Shown in pieces: positions 46,678-60,974 of a stretch of DNA of 64,000 bases. Location: NCBI RefSeq assembly GCF_020497125.1, contig NC_059073.1, forward strand, positions 22,279,225 to 22,343,224, in the 5' to 3' direction. The notes beneath the pieces are model-generated. The model did no database searches. It was not told where the DNA came from and worked only from the letters and a program-made list of their open reading frames with translations. The stretch is from Mauremys mutica. Taxonomy: Eukaryota; Chordata; Testudines; Geoemydidae. Each line of letters opens with the position of its first letter. Within the stretch, counting starts at the first letter, position 1. A program made the position numbers and the translations under genes.

Positions 46678-46946
46678 TAAGGCCCCAATCTTGCAATCAT
46701 ATCTCTGAGGGAGCTCCCTTGTGTCTGTGCAAGTCCCTGTTATAATGTAGTTCCTTGTTTTGTAGCAGTGGGGCTACAGACGTGCAAGGGTCTGTTCGTG
46801 TGGCTCCAATTGCAGGAGCAGGATCTATGCTACTTCCTCAGTCACACTATTTCCCATTATTTTCCTGTCTACCTTTTTTCCTTGATGGTTCTAGTCTCTA
46901 TATTTTTCACTGATATTTATCCCACAAATACACAGTAGAAAAACCC

Positions 46947-46970
46947 TATATATATATATATATATATATA
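46947..46970. repeat. (TA)12 microsatellite
   Basis: Perfect alternating TA run of 24 bases. Confidence 0.9.
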
Positions 46971-47284
46971 CAACCTGACTTCTCCAAAGCAATGACGTCT
47001 AGCAAGCATGCATTTGGGAAGACTGTCTTGATATATTTAAAATCAGACAGGACAACCCACTACAGAAGGGCTGAAGGGGCTGGAATATATGAGAGATATT
47101 TTCCATTCCTAATTTTGTATGACTTTTATTTCATTATTTCACATTTTTTATCATTTTCTGCCACTGATTTGCTTTTGTTTTCACTCCAGCGAGGCTTCAT
47201 TATTAAATCAGGAGTAAAATAGTATCCAGAGGCTAAAATAAGTAAATCAATTAATAATACAATAATACTTTGCATTTATCTAGC

Positions 47285-48700
47285 AAGGTACTTAGCAAAG
47301 ACTGTGCCCTGTCGTGCATTCCTTGCATACTCAAGGCTCCCACTGAAGTTTTCAGAATGGAGAGAGGTAAATAGTGGTGATCCCCAGGAGGCTGTACTGG
47401 GACCAGTGCTATTCAGCATATTCATAAATGATCTGGAAAAAGGGGTAAACAGTGAGCTGGCAAAATCTGCAGATGATACAAAACTACTCAAGATAATTAA
47501 GTCCCAGGCAGACTGCAAAGAGCTACAAAAGGATCTCACAAAACTGGGTGACTGGGCAACAAAATGGCAGTTGAATTCAGTGTTGACATCTGCAAAGCAA
47601 TGCACATTGGAAAACACAATCCCAACTATACATATAAAATGACGGGGTCTAAATTAGTTACCACTCAAGAAAGATATCTCGGAGTCATTGTGGATAGTTC
47701 TCTGAAAACATCCACTCAATGTGCAGCAGCAGTCCAAAAAGCAAACAGAATGTTGGGAATCATTAAGAAAGGGATAGATAATAATACAGAAAATATATTG
47801 CCTCTATATTAATCCATGGTACGCCCACATCTTGAATACTGCGTGCAGATGTGATCGCCCCATCTCAAGAAAGATATATTGGAATTGGAAAAGGTTCAGA
47901 AAAGGGCAACAAAAATGTTTAGGGCAGTGGGTCTCAAACTTTTTTACTGCCCACCCCTTTCACACAGAAAGCCTCTGAGTGCGACCCCCCCTAATAAATT
48001 AAACACACTTTTAAATATATTTAACACCCTTATAAATGCTGGAGGCAGGCCGGGTTTGGGGTGGAGGCTGACATCTCGCGACCCTCCATGTAATAACCTT
48101 GTGACCCCCTGAGGGGTCCCAACCCCCAGTTTGAGAACCCCTGGTTTCGGGGTATGGAACAGCTGCCATATGAGAAGAGATTAATGAGACTGGGACTTTT
48201 CAGCTTGGAAAAGAGACGACTAAGGGGGGATATGACAGAGGTCTATAAAATCATGACTTGTGTGGAGAAAAAACAAATAAGGAAGTGTTATTTACTCCTT
48301 CTCATAACACAAGAACTAGGGGTTACCAAATGAAATTAATAGGCAGCAGATTTAAAACAAACAAAACAAAGTCTTTTTTCACACCGCACGGTCAACTTAT
48401 AGAACTCCTTGCCAGAGGATGTTGTGAAGGCCAAGACTATAACTAGGTTCAAAAAAGAAATAGAGAAGTTAATGGAGGATAGGTCCATAAATGGCTATTA
48501 GCCAGGATGCGCAGGGATGGTGTCCCTAGCCTCTGTTTGCCAGAAGCTGAGACTAGGTGACAGGAGATGGATCAGTTGACGATTATCTGTTCTGTTCATT
48601 CCCTCTGGGGCACTTGGCATTGGCCACTGTTGGAAGACACAGTACTGAGCAAGATGGACCTTTGGTCTGACCCAGTATGACCATTCTTATGTTCTTATAA
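47285..48700 (+). mobile_element. CR1/L3-like LINE, RT to 3' end, split by a hAT element
   Basis: Frames 47304-47642 and 47564-47812 give RT pieces: [33 protein letters not shown], then LGVIVDSSLKTSTQ and [23 protein letters not shown] follows near 47820. The ORF resumes after the hAT insertion at 48152 ([20 protein letters not shown]). The 3' tail is CAAGATGGACCTTTGGTCTG and TGACCATTCTTATG at about 48700. Unlike the copy at 25 kb the catalytic motif keeps ADD (SADD), but stops and frameshifts make it dead. Confidence 0.8.
47925..48143. mobile_element. Nonautonomous hAT element inside the LINE, 219 bp
   Basis: Ends CAGTGGGTCTCAAAC and GTTTGAGAACCCCTG are flanked by GTTTAGGG (47917-47924) and GTTTCGGG (48144-48151), one mismatch. 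It interrupts CR1/L3-like coding sequence exactly between two parts of the same ORF, proving that it is the later insertion. Confidence 0.9.
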
Positions 48701-48704
48701 AGAA

Positions 48705-49665
48705 TCCAGAGCTGGAATCTGCAAGGTCTGAAGTACAGTCACCCCTTCAACTGTTAAACAAGACCCCGCGATGCTACACTACAGTTAAAACCCAGCTTTG
48801 AAAGAGCAAAAGTAATGTTTCTTGCCAAAATATTCTTTTTCTACTGTAATCAACTTTAATTTTGTTCACTACAAATGAATAAAAAATAACATCAGTTGCT
48901 AATTGTTATTTATTCATCATTTATTGACTATAGACATTGAGATTCATAATGGATTCAAAGACATAAAATCATATTATGTTGATAAATCACACTGTTTTAT
49001 AATACGAATTCAGCCTTGCAAAATTCCTCTCATCTGAGGAGAGTAATATTTTTCTTTGAGCACAAGTAAAACCCTATTAGGCTTTTTCATTATCATTAAT
49101 CATTGTGTTAGAGAGTGAGATAATATTATTGTATTGTGCCTAGATGGTACATTTTCAAGACTGTTTTGAAAGGCTGTAATGAATATCTTATGAAAGGATT
49201 GTGAAATGAAATTGACAGCACAATTAGTTGTATGTGCAACATATCGTGATTAAATTTCCCGCTCTGTAAAATTAGAATGTTATTGAAAAACATTTTTCCG
49301 CATATGCTTTTGAGAAAGAGGAAGAACTTTATGATTCACACACAGACCTTTGTAGATTAGAATGGAATTCTTCTATGTTTTCTTATAAGGGTTTCTGTAT
49401 TTATCCTCACCCTAGATTTTATTATGTTTTTGATTAGAGATGAAATTACCTATTCTAGTTCTGCTTTCCTAAATCTATAATCTCATTATTGTGTGTGACC
49501 CCCAGTCTTACTCTTGTAGAATGACAAATCAGCAAATATGCCTCAAACAATTGCACTGTGACCTGTTCAGCAGCAAGAGCAGAAGAACAAAGGGCTAGTT
49601 GACTTCATTGTGACTCTGTGCAGGTGCAAGGTATGCTGATGGAAAGAAGTTTGCAGCATCAGGGC
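48705..49665. other. AT-rich, no gene or recognised repeat
   Basis: Nothing supported over nearly 1 kb. Confidence 0.45.
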
Positions 49666-49669
49666 TGTG

Positions 49670-49793
49670 TAGGGTGACCAGACAGCAAACTTGAAAAATC
49701 GGGACAGGGGGTGGGAGGTAATAGGAGCCTATATAAGAAAAAGACCCCAAAATCGGGACTGTCCCTATAAAATCAGGACATCTGGTCACCCTA
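49670..49793. mobile_element. TA-flanked MITE (copy 3 of 3)
   Basis: TAGGGTGACCAGACAGC and ATCTGGTCACCCTA ends with TA borders. The interior AAAATCGGGACTGTCCC shows it is inverted relative to the copy at 30.6 kb. Followed by an (ATT)n tract at 49815-49838. Confidence 0.82.
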
Positions 49794-49972
49794 GGGCCGT
49801 GGGAGGGGTTTTTATTAATTATTATTATTATTATTATTTTATCTTCTTTTCAGGCCAGCTCCTGCTCTCATTGAAGTCAATGGCCAAACTCCCATTCATT
49901 TCCATGGGAGCAGAATTCAGTCCTAAAAGTTAGAACCCTTTATGTCAGCTGATGGTTTTATCTATTGCTTTT

Positions 49973-50066
49973 CATGCTAGAGAAAGAAATGAAGAGAGAA
50001 ATTCTGGGATGCTAGATGAACTGAGCAGTGATTGCAACAGATATTGTTTGAATGCTCAGGTAGAAC
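49973..50066. repeat. Mosaic of three segments from the 42.4-42.9 kb region
   Basis: 49973-49992 equals 42716-42735 (20 bp, outer end of the palindrome arm). 49989-50029 equals 42400-42440 (41 bp, outside the palindrome). 50032-50066 equals 42883-42917 (35 bp, arm end plus loop). All three matches are exact. The first junction overlaps by ATGA; the second has two extra bases (GA). The order differs from that at 42 kb. Confidence 0.9.
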
Positions 50067-50261
50067 TGGAAGAGCAGAGAGATAGCAATAAAAATGCTGC
50101 TGGTATTTTAAACATTGTTGTGGTACAGCTGTTTGGCAAGCAGTGTGAAAGCTTATTACATTTCAAGACCCAGTGCTTTCTTTTACAAGCGAATCAACCT
50201 TTATTGCTCCAAAAACAGCAGCAGAAACTAACACTTCCTGCTCTATAGACAGTGCATATCC

Positions 50262-50330
50262 TGCATCTTGGCAGGGGGTCAAAATAGATGACCCTGGCAG
50301 TTCCTTCTAACCCTATGATTCTAATGCATA
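50262..50330 (+). repeat. CR1 LINE 3' tail
   Basis: TCAAAATAGATGACCCTGGC, AGTTCCTTCTAACCC and TATGATTCTAATG is the CR1 terminal block. Confidence 0.6.
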
Positions 50331-50334
50331 ACTA

Positions 50335-51635
50335 ACTGAATCCATCCCAGAAACTCCTTTGGGATATCTTGTTTATTCCCAACCTGTCACACGAACTATA
50401 GAAGTGGAAGCAACCTCTTCTTTGCTGCAGCAACAGTTTTATGACAGCTTGAAGTTTTTTTCTTGACCTCAGGTATTATTTTTAATCCACTTTTTGCTAT
50501 GGCATTTAGATACAATCATTTTAAAACAAGGAAACACCCAGAAATCCTTGGGATCTCCTAAAGCAGATAAAAAGGTCGATTTGGAGTATGATAAAGATCT
50601 CTTTTACTGTTCTGGCAGTGGGTCGGTGCGTGGCCCAAGTGAAGATTAGTACAGAAAATGGGTAAAGAAAAAAAATCCAATTTATTAAAAGATTGGGAAC
50701 CTTCATGTCTGTAGCTAAAGCAAGGACTGCTATCTCCCAAATATGTCCCATGGTTTTAGGAAAGCTATATGTAAGAGGTACTCTACTACCTAGTCTCTGC
50801 GTCCTGATCTTATTAAAAGGAACATTGTTAGTGCAGGTGACCTGGAGCCAAACCCACAGCTCTGCCACTTCTCTGCTGGACGAATATGTATCCATCTGTA
50901 AAGCGTGCAGGCTAACAGAACTGATTAGAAAAGCATTTCAAAATTGTTGGACAACAGATTCTGTGCAAATTATTACTGGAACCCAGAAATAATGCAGGGC
51001 AGAAAAGGAGAGAAAATGGCTATTAAGTACATAGTCTTTTAAAGTTAATTAAGCTACCTCCCCCAGTGAGTGCTTTATGAATGTAGAAACTGCTCTAAGG
51101 GTCACAGATAGTGGAAAGCACCCTACTTATGGTTCTGACATGACAGAACAGCTCGAGTTTCATTTCATGGTCTTCTGTTCACCAAGATCTAACCTGCTCA
51201 TGTCACATCCTCAAAAAAGTGACTGCAGGCCATTTTAGAAACTTATGAGGAGGGATCCAGACAAGTTTAACAAAGACCAATATTTTTCGAAGGATCCTAA
51301 GCACCCAACACCTGTAGAAATTCAACAGGATATGGGCACCTAACTCCCACAGGCTCCACTGGAAATCCCAGACAGCACACCCGTAGGCAGTGTGCTACAA
51401 CAACTTTTATTGTGAGTGCTTCAGAGCAAGGACCTTGTCAACTTTTCAAATATTAATATTTATGGCAATGTAGAAATGAAATATGATTTGTCCAACCACA
51501 ACCCAACCTTACAGGATGGTTGGTGGGAAATGTTAGAATGTCAGAAAATGATGGGAGATACGTGAGATATCTTGTCTAGCAGAGGTTATTTGCGCTAATA
51601 TCCAGCAATCAAACAGCTTGTTTGTTACAGGTGCA
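50335..51635. other. No gene or recognised repeat
   Basis: Overlapping frames on both strands at 50.5-51.0 kb (to 124 codons) show no family resemblance or splice context. Confidence 0.4.
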
Positions 51636-51639
51636 TTTA

Positions 51640-52140
51640 AGTCTTTTTACAACTGTTAGCATTGTAAATAAGAAAGACGAGATGGGTGAGGTAATATCCA
51701 GGGCCGGTGCTTCCATTTAGGTGACCTAGGCAGTCGCCTAGGGCACCAGGATTTGGGGGGGGGCAGCATTTTGCCGGGAGGGTGGCAGGCGGCTCCGGTG
51801 GACCTCCCGCAGGCGTGCCTGCGGAGGGTCCGCTGGTCCCGGGGCTCCGGTGGAGCATCTGCAGGCACGCCTGTGGCAGGACCACCGGAGCCGTGGGACA
51901 AGCAGATCCTCCGCAGGGACGCCTGCGGGAGGTCCACCGGAGCCACGGGACCGGCGGCGAAATGGGTAGAGCCGGCCCTGCACTTAGGGCGCCAAAAACC
52001 TTGGCGCTGCTCCTGGTAATATCTTTTATTGGACCAAAATTCTTGTCGGTGAGAAAGAGCCAAGCTTTTGAGCCACACAGAGTTACAGCTCACCTACCTT
52101 CACTCTCTAGTATCGTGGAACCAACATGAGCTACAACTGC
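51640..52140. repeat. Retroelement-type repeat split by a hAT insertion
   Basis: AGATGGGTGAGGTAATATC (left of the hAT element) and TTTTATTGGACC, GTCGGTGAGAAAGAGCCAAG, TTTTGAGCCACACAGAG (right) form one dispersed turtle repeat. Its family I cannot name with confidence. Confidence 0.5.
51699..52015. mobile_element. Nonautonomous hAT element, 317 bp
   Basis: Starts CAGGGCCGGTGCTTCCATTT and ends GGCGCTGCTCCTG. Perfect 8-bp duplication GTAATATC (51691-51698 and 52016-52023). The interior has repeated GCCTGCGG / CTCCGGTGGA units. Same family as 31797-32395. GCCGGCCCTG at 51971 suggests an internal fusion with another element end. Confidence 0.87.
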
Positions 52141-52349
52141 ACAGCATACAATCGCTGCAAATTTCAGACCAGTGCTTCTGAAATGCTCTTTTTGTAAATG
52201 CAGGATGACCAGAGACAGGCTTTCATTTAAAAAAATAATTCCCCCCTCCTCAATCAATGCCTAATTTGTTTCTTGGTTTGATGCAGGCTGCTTCAGCACC
52301 CAGGCAGCAGAAGGGGGAATGGATTGCCACTTTAAAACATACTTCGAAA

Positions 52350-52632
52350 GCAGAGGTCCCCAAAGGGTGGGGCACGCCCCCCCAAAGGGACACAGAGAAA
52401 TGTTCAGGGGGGCACAACGGGGCCTGGGTCAGCTGTGGAGGGAGCACCACCCAGTCCTGCTCCCCAGCCATGGTCCTTCTCCCAGCCCCAGCTCTGCCCC
52501 CAGCTGCAGCCCCTTTACCATCCCAGGTAGCCACAGCCCTGCTCCCAGCTCTGGGGGCAGAGGGGGGGGGCACAAGGGGGAGGAGAGAGGCAGACAGGAG
52601 TAAGGGGGGGCATGAACCTAAAAAGTCTGAGG
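52350..52632. repeat. hAT-like nonautonomous element, decayed
   Basis: Left CAGAGGTCCCCAAAGGGTGG and right CCTAAAAAGTCTGAGG are diverged inverted ends. The interior is GC-rich with G runs. Target duplication not recognisable. Confidence 0.55.
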
Positions 52633-52639
52633 AAAGAAG

Positions 52640-53330
52640 TTGTCTGACTAATGCAGGTAGTTGTCTATATTGTTACACACATGGGGACTTTCTCCAAGGC
52701 TTGAGGCAAAAACAGTAATTTGAGTTAATTCCTGATTGTAGAGGTCATGTGACAAGACAGTTAAACTGTTGGGTCAGATTCAGTCAGAGATTTAATCTGC
52801 AGTTAAGAAATTAGTGTTTTCTTTCTTTGCTATAATTTGTAGAGTAGGTAAATGAAGGCATAACTATTGCTGTAGTTTGGTTATGTGTCAGTAAAATTTT
52901 TTGTTCATGGAAGTTTTTTTGAATTTTTTCCACTTCGTTCTTACATGCATTAGAGCTAAACCATTATCTGCTGTGTGTAACAGAATGAGAAATGTTAATT
53001 TCAAAACCCCCAACATTCAAAGTAGACATAAAAGTAGTTTCATTTGTTTTTTACCATGTTGTATTCCTTAATTTTGATTTGGTTCCACCAAATATTTGTG
53101 ATGAATACAGGAAGCAGTAGTAGAGTTTACACTAGTATGCTCCAGGATTGGTGTAGGATTGTATTGCAAGATGAATATATAATGAATTCCAGCCCTTAGT
53201 TGAAAATGAAAATGCATAGTAAATCCTGGCCCTACGATTTAGCTCTGGAGTTAACAACAATCATTTAATGGTTTGGAAGGAACAGAAAGCCCTCGCAGCG
53301 GGTGGACTGGCTGGTGCAAAAATGACTCTG
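52640..53330. other. No gene or recognised repeat
   Basis: Nothing supported. Confidence 0.4.
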
Positions 53331-53332
53331 TT

Positions 53333-53585
53333 CATGTCCAGTCTACACTAGGAAAATTATGGACCCAGCTATGTCACTCAGTAGTATGAGAAATCCACCC
53401 CCACTACAGGTTTAGTTAAAAATGACCTAAGTCCCTCTGTAGGCAGCATTGGGTCAACATCTTTGGTTGACCTAACTAAAGCCTGTTGGGGAAGTGGATT
53501 CACCACAGTAATGTGAGAACCCCTCCCCTGGCTACAGTGAGTATCAAAGCTGACGTGCTGCTACCATTTTAAGTGTAGACAGTCT
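53333..53585. repeat. GTCTACACTAG..GTGTAGAC DNA element
   Basis: The left CCAGTCTACACTAGG and right TTTTAAGTGTAGACAG are inverted ends. The interior GGTTGACCTAAC and GACCTAAGTCCC resemble the element at 46.4 kb. Confidence 0.55.
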
Positions 53586-53596
53586 TAATTTAGGGT

Positions 53597-54453
53597 AAGG
53601 CTACACTTGCAGCTGTACAGCACTGGGAGTTAAACCTGTCTTCGTACAGCTGAGTAGGGAAAGCGCTGCAGCCTGGCCACACTGACAGCTACCAGCGCAC
53701 TGTCGTAGCCACATTTGCAGCAGCATTAGGGCGGTGCTTTATGGGCAGCTATCCCAGCGTTCAAGTGGCTGCAACGTGCTTTTCAAAAGGGGTGGGGTGG
53801 GGTGTGACAGGGAGCGTGGGGGAGAAGAGAGAGAGAGAGAGGATTTTTGGAGCTGACACTGTCAGCAGCTGCCTTGCAAGTTCTGACCCTCTCCCCCACC
53901 CCTCTCTCTCAGAAAGCAAACAGCTGCTGTTTTTTTCCTCACAGACCAGATAAGCAGTCATTGCTGAAATGGACCCCACGTCCCTCCCTCCCACCCACCC
54001 ACCGCCCTGCTTCTCTCCTCAAGCCCCCTCCTCCCCCTCTCTTCAAGCAAACACTAGTTGTGGGTGTTCCAACAGGAGCGCCTCCTGCCTCTGCTCATTC
54101 ACAGCAAACAGGAGCTGTGCTTGTTTTTTTGATAAGCAGCTCCCAGAGCCTGGAGTTCACAACAAAACAAAGAGAGGCATCACAACAAGACAGATAGAGT
54201 AATCTTCACTTAAAAGGATTTTTGGAAGCTTCCGGAGGTCAGTTAAAGGTACTAAGATTATTCCCTGTTTACACTGGTGCCCCAGCACTGCCACAGCAGT
54301 GCTATACTCTTTATTCCTCTCGGGGAGGTGGAGTACAAGCAGTGCTGTAGCCATGGAGATAGAGCTGTATGTGCCTTGCCAGTGTGAATGGGGAGTGAGT
54401 TACAGCGCTATAAAGCCACCACCAGTGCTATAACTCAAGTGTAGCCAAGGCCT
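53597..54453. mobile_element. DNA element with GGCTACACTTG inverted ends, about 857 bp
   Basis: AAGGCTACACTTGCAGCTGT at the left is mirrored by ACTCAAGTGTAGCCAAGG at the right. CTATCCCAGCGTTCAAGTGG, a (GA)n tract (about 53825-53841) and C-rich parts lie between. Frames of up to 116 codons inside are low-complexity and not genes. Nonautonomous; superfamily not determined. Confidence 0.6.
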
Positions 54454-54455
54454 TA

Positions 54456-54905
54456 GTTCTAAATAGAAAGGTGATCACATTGGAAGCCACTCTCATAACT
54501 CCTATTTTTGATGGAATGGAAAAGGGCAATAACTGGACTGCCCCGCTACACAAACACTAAAAGCAGTGGTTTAGTCATTTGATGAGGCAAGGTTAAAAAC
54601 CTTGCTTTTACCTGCTTTGTCAATGTATGTAGACAACTGGGATCTATAGGACTGTTAATCTGGCAACTTCCCCACATGTATTTTATTTAAGACAAAATTT
54701 GAATTATTTTTACAATCTTAATATACCCTTGAGTATAGTTTAACTAATTATATTTTAGGCAAATATTTATTTATCTAAAAACAAAATAAAAATCATTTTT
54801 TTAAAGAAAACGTATTTAAATAAAACCCACAAAATGGTGAAATGTTCTGGCACAGAAGTTCAAGACAAAGTATAAACCTAGTTGCCACAACTGCTGAGTA
54901 TTAAT
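54456..54905. other. AT-rich spacer downstream of MYC
   Basis: No gene. Contains a second minus-strand AATAAA at 54687-54682 that may extend the MYC transcript. Confidence 0.5.
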
Positions 54906-54909
54906 GTTG

Positions 54910-55290
54910 CACATTTTTCTATAAAGATTTTATTAAAAGTATGTACATAGCAATAAGGTATGTAAATATATACAGCCATTTGAGGACAACATTTTGGAAT
55001 TGTCTTAAGAAAAATGACTTAAATACAAAATTTTCAAAGAACAACATTGAAAAGTTCATCCCCAAGCATGAAGAGAAGTCCCATTTTGTCCTTATGCCCA
55101 AATTATTAATTATGAGGCAGCTTTGAGGTTATGGCTAAACCGTTGCAAGATCCAGCCAAGGTTGTGTAGTCTTGAGTTATTTTGCACAGCATGCAACTGC
55201 AATGGTTCCATACTTTACGAACTGGCATAGTTCATGAGTAAGATTAGAAATATTAATATTTTATTTCAGTCTGGATTAGATTATTCTAAT
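54910..55290 (-). other. MYC: MYC 3' UTR
   Basis: AT-rich stretch after the TAG, about 380 nt to the predicted cleavage site. The end of the UTR (TTTTAATAAAATCTTTATAG on the transcript strand) closely resembles the same part of mammalian MYC 3' UTRs as I recall them. The cleavage position is an estimate, about 20 nt past the signal. Confidence 0.75.
54929..54934 (-). terminator. MYC: MYC polyadenylation signal AATAAA
   Basis: Canonical AATAAA on the minus strand (TTTATT on plus), 357 nt past the stop codon, in a conserved-looking context. A second AATAAA lies further downstream at 54687-54682 and could be an alternative signal. Confidence 0.75.
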
Positions 55291-59007
<3,717 letters not shown>

Positions 59008-59352
59008 CGGTTCCTCCGATGCACCGGCTGGGCTATGCAGCGGGGGGCGGATTAAAGACGGTGCAAAAAAAAAAAGTGAAGGAGAAAAAGACAAAAACCC
59101 CCAGTTCCCGCAATAATTATCCCACAAAAGCAGCAGGCAGGAGGAGGGGAAGCGCCTTTCCCGGCGACTCTCCGCGCCTGCCCCTCGCAGACGGAATTGT
59201 AAGTCCAAGGCGGTCGGAAGTTCGCCTGCTCGCTCGCTCGGCTGTGAAGCGCCGGCCGGCCGGCGTGAGAGGGGAGGGGGCTTGACTAGGAGGCGGCGCA
59301 GCGCCTGCTACCGTGCGAGCCCGTCGCCCTCCCTCTCGCCACTGCAAAGAGC
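59008..59352 (-). other. MYC: MYC exon 1, 5' untranslated (TSS estimated)
   Basis: The upstream limit is placed about 30 nt downstream of the TATA box at 59376-59382. The downstream limit is a strong donor: the exon ends ..GAACCG at 59008 and is followed by GTGAGT (59007-59002). The length of about 345 nt is close to that of the P2-initiated first exon in other vertebrates. The exon is GC-rich apart from an 11-T run on the transcript strand (plus-strand A run around 59065-59075). Exon 1 contains an in-frame CTG that could start a longer isoform (listed separately). Confidence 0.75.
59038..59040 (-). other. MYC: Possible CUG start of an N-extended c-Myc isoform
   Basis: CTG at 59040-59038 near the end of exon 1 is in frame with the exon 2 ATG across the splice (30 nt after it in exon 1, then 15 nt in exon 2). 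It would add 16 residues. Mammalian and avian MYC are known to use an exon 1 CUG in the same way for c-Myc1. Here it is supported by position and frame only. Confidence 0.5.
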
Positions 59353-59375
59353 TGGCAGGCGCCCCGCACCGCTGC

Positions 59376-59407
59376 TTTTATAACAGGGCTCCGCCTCCTT
59401 TCCCGCC
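59376..59407 (-). promoter_or_regulatory. MYC: MYC core promoter (P2-like): E2F site plus TATA box
   Basis: On the transcript strand an E2F consensus GGCGGGAAA (59407-59399) is followed 16 nt later by TATAAAAG (TATAAAA at 59382-59376). Known mammalian MYC P2 promoters have the same order, with an E2F site just upstream of the TATA box that feeds the main start site. No separate P1-type TATA was recognised further upstream. Confidence 0.85.
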
Positions 59408-59419
59408 AAAGCAGGGCTC

Positions 59420-60970
59420 CGGGCGGAGTGCGCGAGGGGTGGGATTGGTGCATGAGGAGGACTATGTTGTTTGCCGCCGCAGTGTGTAAAAGCGGCTGCT
59501 ATTACTAGGGGGGAGGAGAGGGACTAGGGGGACAGGCTGCGTTGTACTAGAAGCGAGAGAAACGGAAGTAAACATAGTAGCTCACCAGAGATGAATTAAC
59601 GCGATCGCTGCAATTGCTCCTGCCCCTCGGACATGGCCCTGGCCGCCTTTCCACCCATGCAACAGAAAATACAACCCATCCTCGTGCAACGCAGGTCACT
59701 CCGTGACCACCTTGACCGCCGCGATCGTGGGGCTGGAGCGATGGTTATTTTTCTTGTTTTGCAAGCCGGCGTCGCCTAACACCCCCCCCCCCCCAGCTTT
59801 CATCTCGGGGGCATAAACCACCTATTGCCATTGCGCCGCTTTGCGAAACAAAGGCTGGAGATGTTTGCAAGGAGTCGCGCCTCAGGTGTGCGCTGAAAGG
59901 AACGGTGCGGGGCAGCTAGAAAAGAGGCTGGTGCAAAAGCGAAGGCAGCAGAGAGGAAAACGTAAACGGGGGAAAATATTAAAATGTGCTCAGAGCAGAA
60001 GGGGCGTTTATTGCCCGGGTCTCTCTAGCACATCTCCCCGGGTTGTTATCCCCCGCATGCATTTCCTAGCGCGTGCACAGGGTTAAAAAGCAGAAGGAGG
60101 CTGACAAGCGCTTCATGCCGAGGGAGGTTATTAGACGGAGCAAACCCAAGCAGAGGGGCAAGAGACAATTGGTTTCACTCCCCAAATAGCTGCTGCAAGC
60201 TGGTGTCCCCGCCAAAGCCGCGATGTCCTTTTTAATTTAAAAGTATCTCCCCCCCGGAAAAAAAATAGTGGGCTAGCTCCGCCCAAATGATAGACTCAGG
60301 TGCAAAGCTTTCTCCGTGGAGATTGCAAAGAGGCAAAGGAAGCCAGGCTCAGCCTGCCCTTATCCCAGCAGACGGGCGGCTCCGCCAGGTTCATCTCCCA
60401 GGTAAAAAGAGGGAGGGAAAACCGTTAACTCTTTCTTTTCTCTACCACGCAAAAATCCCCGCCTGCTCTCGGCTCCTTGATTCTTTGCTACTGATACTGC
60501 CCAGTTATTCCAGACACCTGGGATTCCCAACATGCCATTGATTTCACACTACCCCTCCCTGTTTCACAGGTTCACCTAGTTGTCCCCTAGTTACGCTCTC
60601 TCTCTCCTGTTTTGTCTCTTACGTATTCACCTTGCTGGCATGAGATCCTTTTACAGCCAACCAGGGAGAGACAAACCAAATTCCCGAGAGTGATTTGCAC
60701 CATTTTAAAATGCGGCTGGCTTCAAAGGGTCAAAAGAGTCGGGTCCTTCCCCTGCTGCTCAGATTAAGCTGCTTCCCCTGCGTCTTAACAAACTTTCCTT
60801 TACCTCCCATGCACTCACAAACAAACCTCGGGGAAGCAATTAGGTATGACAGCACTTTCCCCCCTTACAGCTTGCAGGAAAATAAAAATTAGAGGCCTCT
60901 ACTGCACCACTACTGGCTTTGGCCACAAAAAGAATTTTCACGCCTGCACCCTCCGCACTGGTAGCGGAGT
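59420..60970. other. MYC 5' flank, repeat-free
   Basis: 1.5 kb without recognisable transposons; GC-rich up to about 60.1 kb. Likely to contain promoter-proximal control DNA. No gene: frames on plus (59841-60086, 60287-60541) lack support. A 13-C run lies at about 59781. Confidence 0.5.
59508..59531. promoter_or_regulatory. G-rich tract upstream of MYC promoter
   Basis: The plus (template) strand carries runs of 6, 2, 3 and 5 G within 24 bp, about 125 bp upstream of the TATA box. Strand and position recall the nuclease-hypersensitive, quadruplex-forming element of mammalian MYC, but the runs are fewer and less regular. The call is by analogy only. Confidence 0.35.
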
Positions 60971-60974
60971 AATT

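Noticed and set aside
50521..50992. Overlapping 124- and 99-codon frames on opposite strands
   Set aside because: Mutually overlapping, without family resemblance or codon bias.
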